Source: JAVBKV01 sp031553885 (GTDB taxonomy: Bacteria; Bacteroidota; Bacteroidia; Bacteroidales; Azobacteroidaceae). Taken from it: a stretch of 64,000 nucleotides of DNA. Within the stretch, counting starts at the first letter, position 1. Every line of letters begins with the position of its first letter. Below the pieces are notes generated by a model. The model was not told the origin of the DNA. It did no database searches and was given only the letters and a program-made list of their open reading frames with translations. The stretch lies in the NCBI GenBank assembly GCA_031553885.1, contig JAVBKV010000007.1, positions 25,081 through 89,080 of the forward strand. The letters are read 5' to 3'. The translations under genes and the position numbers were made by a program. Positions 62,039 to 64,000 of this stretch are shown here, piece by piece.

Positions 62039-63193
62039 ATGGATTTCTTATCATTTTTAACAGAAAATCTGCAAACATTCCTTACCTATACCGGTTTTGG
62101 TAATGCAACAGGGGGGCATATCGCCATGATATTGGTGGGATTGCTTTTCATTTACCTGGCAATCGCCCATGAATTTGAACCGATGTTGTTGATCCCGATC
62201 GGATTTGGTATTCTGATTGGAAACATTCCTTTCAAAGATGCCGGTTTGCAATTGGGTATATACGAAGAAGGTTCGGTATTGAATATTTTGTACCAGGGGG
62301 TTACGCAGGGTTGGTATCCACCCTTGATCTTTTTGGGGATCGGGGCTATGACTGACTTCTCGGCCCTGATATCCAATCCTAAACTGATGTTGATCGGAGC
62401 TGCGGCTCAATTTGGTATCTTTGGAGCCTATGTACTGGCGTTGTTTATAGGTTTTGAACCGAATCAGGCCGGTGCTATCGGTATTATCGGAGGTGCCGAT
62501 GGTCCTACGGCTATCTTCCTGTCCTCCAAACTGGCCCCGAATTTGATGGGGGCCATTGCGATCTCAGCTTATTCCTATATGGCGTTGGTTCCTGTGATCC
62601 AGCCTTGGATAATGCGTGGACTTACCACCAAAAAAGAACGGGTAATCCGGATGAAACCTCCTCGTGCCGTTTCTCAAACCGAAAAAATCATTTTCCCGAT
62701 TGTCGGTTTGTTGCTGACCTGTTTCCTGGTACCTTCCGGTCTTCCTTTGCTGGGAATGTTATTCTTCGGTAATTTATTGAAGGAATCGGGAGTTACCCGT
62801 CGTTTGGCAGAAACAGCCCGTGGTCCGCTGATCGATACGATTACTATTTTATTGGGGGTTACTGTAGGTGCTTCGACACAGGCTACTCAATTTTTGACCT
62901 GGGATTCGATGAAAATATTTATTCTGGGAGCAATCTCCTTTATTATTGCCACAGCAGCAGGGGTATTGTTCGTTAAGTTTTTCAACTTATTCCTGAAACC
63001 AGGGAATAAGATCAATCCGTTGATCGGTAATGCCGGAGTTTCGGCTGTTCCTGATTCTGCACGTATTTCCCAGGTAATCGGTTTGGAATATGATTCTTCC
63101 AATTACCTGTTGATGCATGCCATGGGTCCGAATGTGGCAGGAGTAATCGGCTCTGCAGTTGCAGCCGGTATCCTGTTGGGATTTTTAGGTTAA
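62039..63193 (+). CDS. Sodium-pumping decarboxylase beta subunit
   Basis: About 384 residues from ATG 62039 (the TTG at 62027 overlaps the biotin gene and is rejected). An integral membrane protein with about nine to eleven hydrophobic segments. The core motif GGADGPTAIFLSSKLAP contains the Asp needed for sodium binding. The end reads GPNVAGVIGSAVAAGILLGFLG. It removes CO2 from biotin and drives sodium out of the cell. Last gene of the operon, followed by a large hairpin. Confidence 0.93.
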   Translation: MDFLSFLTENLQTFLTYTGFGNATGGHIAMILVGLLFIYLAIAHEFEPMLLIPIGFGILIGNIPFKDAGLQLGIYEEGSVLNILYQGVTQGWYPPLIFLGIGAMTDFSALISNPKLMLIGAAAQFGIFGAYVLALFIGFEPNQAGAIGIIGGADGPTAIFLSSKLAPNLMGAIAISAYSYMALVPVIQPWIMRGLTTKKERVIRMKPPRAVSQTEKIIFPIVGLLLTCFLVPSGLPLLGMLFFGNLLKESGVTRRLAETARGPLIDTITILLGVTVGASTQATQFLTWDSMKIFILGAISFIIATAAGVLFVKFFNLFLKPGNKINPLIGNAGVSAVPDSARISQVIGLEYDSSNYLLMHAMGPNVAGVIGSAVAAGILLGFLG

Positions 63194-63200
63194 AATAAAG

Positions 63201-63276
63201 AATGAAAAATTGAAGAAATTGAAGAAAATGAATGTAATTTCAATCCATTTTCTTCAATTTCTTCAATTTTTTCATT
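63201..63276 (+). terminator. Large AT-rich hairpin ending the mmd operon
   Basis: The 30 bases at 63201-63230 pair with 63246-63276, which has one extra T, around a 15-base loop. The arms consist of GAAGAAATT-type repeats and their complement. It directly follows the oadB stop and precedes an RRM gene with its own promoter. It has no clear T tract of high quality but would be very stable. Confidence 0.6.
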
Positions 63277-63305
63277 TAAAAGTTTTTCATTTCAGTTAAT
63301 TGAAT

Positions 63306-63313
63306 TATCTTTG
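63306..63313 (+). promoter_or_regulatory. -7 box of the RRM gene
   Basis: TATCTTTG, a full -7 match. It gives a leader of about 130 AT-rich bases before ATG 63450. Confidence 0.6.
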
Positions 63314-63449
63314 TTCCAAACATTTGAGTTTTTTATAACAGAATTATTTCTTTTTTCGAGTTTTTTTATTCGTTCTAGTACGTAAGGTCTGCGATAATCC
63401 TCATTTGAATCAATTATTTTTTTATTTACATTTTTATTTTTTTTACAAA

Positions 63450-63770
63450 ATGAACATTTTTATTGCAGGTTTGAGTTTCAAAGTGAACGATGCCGATTTG
63501 TCTAATCTTTTTGAAGAGTATGGTTCTATTACTTCAGCTAAAGTGATTGTTGACCGCCAGACTGGAAGATCTAAAGGATATGGATTTGTTGAAATGGATG
63601 ACAACGAAGCCGGAGCGAAAGCCATTGCTGAACTGAATGGTGCTGAATATGACGGAAGAACAATTTCTGTTTCTGAAGCAAGACCTCGTGAAGCAAGACC
63701 CGAAAGAGCCCCCAGACGTGATTTCGGTGGTGGCAACCGTGGCGGTGGTTATGGCCGTGACAGATATTGA
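63450..63770 (+). CDS. RRM-type RNA-binding protein
   Basis: A 106-residue protein. One RNA recognition motif covers residues 1-80 with RNP2 IFIAGLS and RNP1 KGYGFVEM. The C-terminal tail is rich in Arg and Gly (RPERAPRRDFGGGNRGGGYGRDRY), as in bacterial and plant glycine-rich RNA-binding proteins. Such small RRM proteins are common in Bacteroidales and act as global RNA-binding regulators. The start at 63450 gives the usual MNIFIAG. Long 5' leader and terminator present. Confidence 0.92.
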   Translation: MNIFIAGLSFKVNDADLSNLFEEYGSITSAKVIVDRQTGRSKGYGFVEMDDNEAGAKAIAELNGAEYDGRTISVSEARPREARPERAPRRDFGGGNRGGGYGRDRY

Positions 63771-63802
63771 TTGAAAGGTTTTACTACCTCAATCTAAGTT
63801 AT

Positions 63803-63825
63803 AAGGCGCTTATTATAAGCGCCTT
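63803..63825 (+). terminator. Rho-independent terminator of the RRM gene
   Basis: AAGGCGCTTA (63803-63812) pairs perfectly with TAAGCGCCTT (63816-63825) around a TTA loop, followed by TTTCTTTT. Confidence 0.88.
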
Positions 63826-63833
63826 TTTCTTTT

Positions 63834-63853
63834 CCCCACGCTGACGCATGGGG
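63834..63853. repeat. Short imperfect palindrome, possible intergenic repeat
   Basis: CCCCACGC and GCATGGGG form an imperfect 8-bp inverted repeat (7 of 8 pairs) around TGAC. It stands immediately after the RRM terminator. Confidence 0.4.
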
Positions 63854-63885
63854 TTACAAAGGCTCATTCGCTCAATAAAAAAGAC

Positions 63886-63933
63886 AATCCCAACCGATTC
63901 ATTATGAATTAGTTGGGATTTTGTGTATCTTTG
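63886..63933 (+). promoter_or_regulatory. Compound palindrome followed by a promoter box at the window end
   Basis: AATCCCAAC (63886-63894) pairs with GTTGGGATT (63912-63920), and inside it ATTCAT (63897-63902) pairs with ATGAAT (63904-63909). It is followed by TATCTTTG (63926-63933), a -7 box that points off the window. An ATG lies at 63997. It could be a terminator and next promoter, or the end of a mobile element. Confidence 0.5.
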
Positions 63934-64000
63934 TTTGTCCCCCGATAATAGGGTTTCGAGGCCAAAAACGGGGAAATCACGCTAAAAAATACAGCATGAA

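Noticed and set aside
1..64000. tRNA, rRNA, CRISPR array or complete insertion sequence
   Set aside because: I found no cloverleaf-like gene, no rRNA stretch, no regular spaced repeats and no transposase frame in the window.

Overview
The window comes from the chromosome of an anaerobic Bacteroidales bacterium of gut type. The evidence is several promoters with the Bacteroidetes -7 box TAnnTTTG, a SusC/SusD pair, a hybrid two-component sensor, GLPGLI proteins, lipoproteins and secreted enzymes with C-terminal sorting tails, and a sodium-pumping methylmalonyl-CoA decarboxylase operon for propionate formation. The sorting tails point to a genus with a type IX-like secretion system, such as Parabacteroides or Odoribacter. 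The sequence alone does not fix the genus.

Positions 1-80 hold the start of nhaA, reading out of the window. Positions 208-5752 (minus) hold a three-gene cluster: a divergent PL8-type lyase, a Tat-exported FAD oxidoreductase and a heparinase II/III-type lyase. Positions 5948-13706 (plus) hold three GLPGLI proteins and a TonB-receptor-like protein, then a BlaI repressor and an M56 (BlaR1-type) sensor peptidase. Both transcription units begin with the same 16-bp palindrome GTCTA-N6-TAGAC placed one base before the -7 box, so they look like one BlaI-controlled regulon. A DUF1080 protein follows.

Positions 14489-46382 (minus) are a large polysaccharide utilisation locus: S1 sulfatase, hybrid two-component regulator, SusC, SusD, two surface lipoproteins, a stand-alone repeat protein, a GH88, two large PL8 lyases, an M60 (enhancin/mucinase-type) peptidase, a second GH88 and a double ABC ATPase. 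The enzyme set (PL8, GH88, sulfatase, heparinase-like lyase, M60) fits glycosaminoglycans or whole proteoglycans as substrate. Four of the secreted proteins share an unnamed module of about 330 residues (five copies in all), and five share a similar C-terminal tail. This looks like one set of surface or secreted enzymes with a common binding module and a common exit route, and it is the best candidate for an undescribed system here.

Positions 46467-47045 are a small graveyard: a strong terminator, an orphan sorting-tail fragment and a broken PhnB/VOC gene. Positions 47170-64000 are mostly housekeeping genes: trmN6, a membrane-bound AraC regulator, RNase HI, a DUF2520 protein, a nitroreductase, a secreted esterase, a DUF5686 outer-membrane protein, a hemerythrin protein paired with a LuxR regulator, lpxB, surE, the mce-mmdA-oadG-biotin carrier-oadB operon, and an RRM RNA-binding protein. 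The window ends in palindromes and a promoter.
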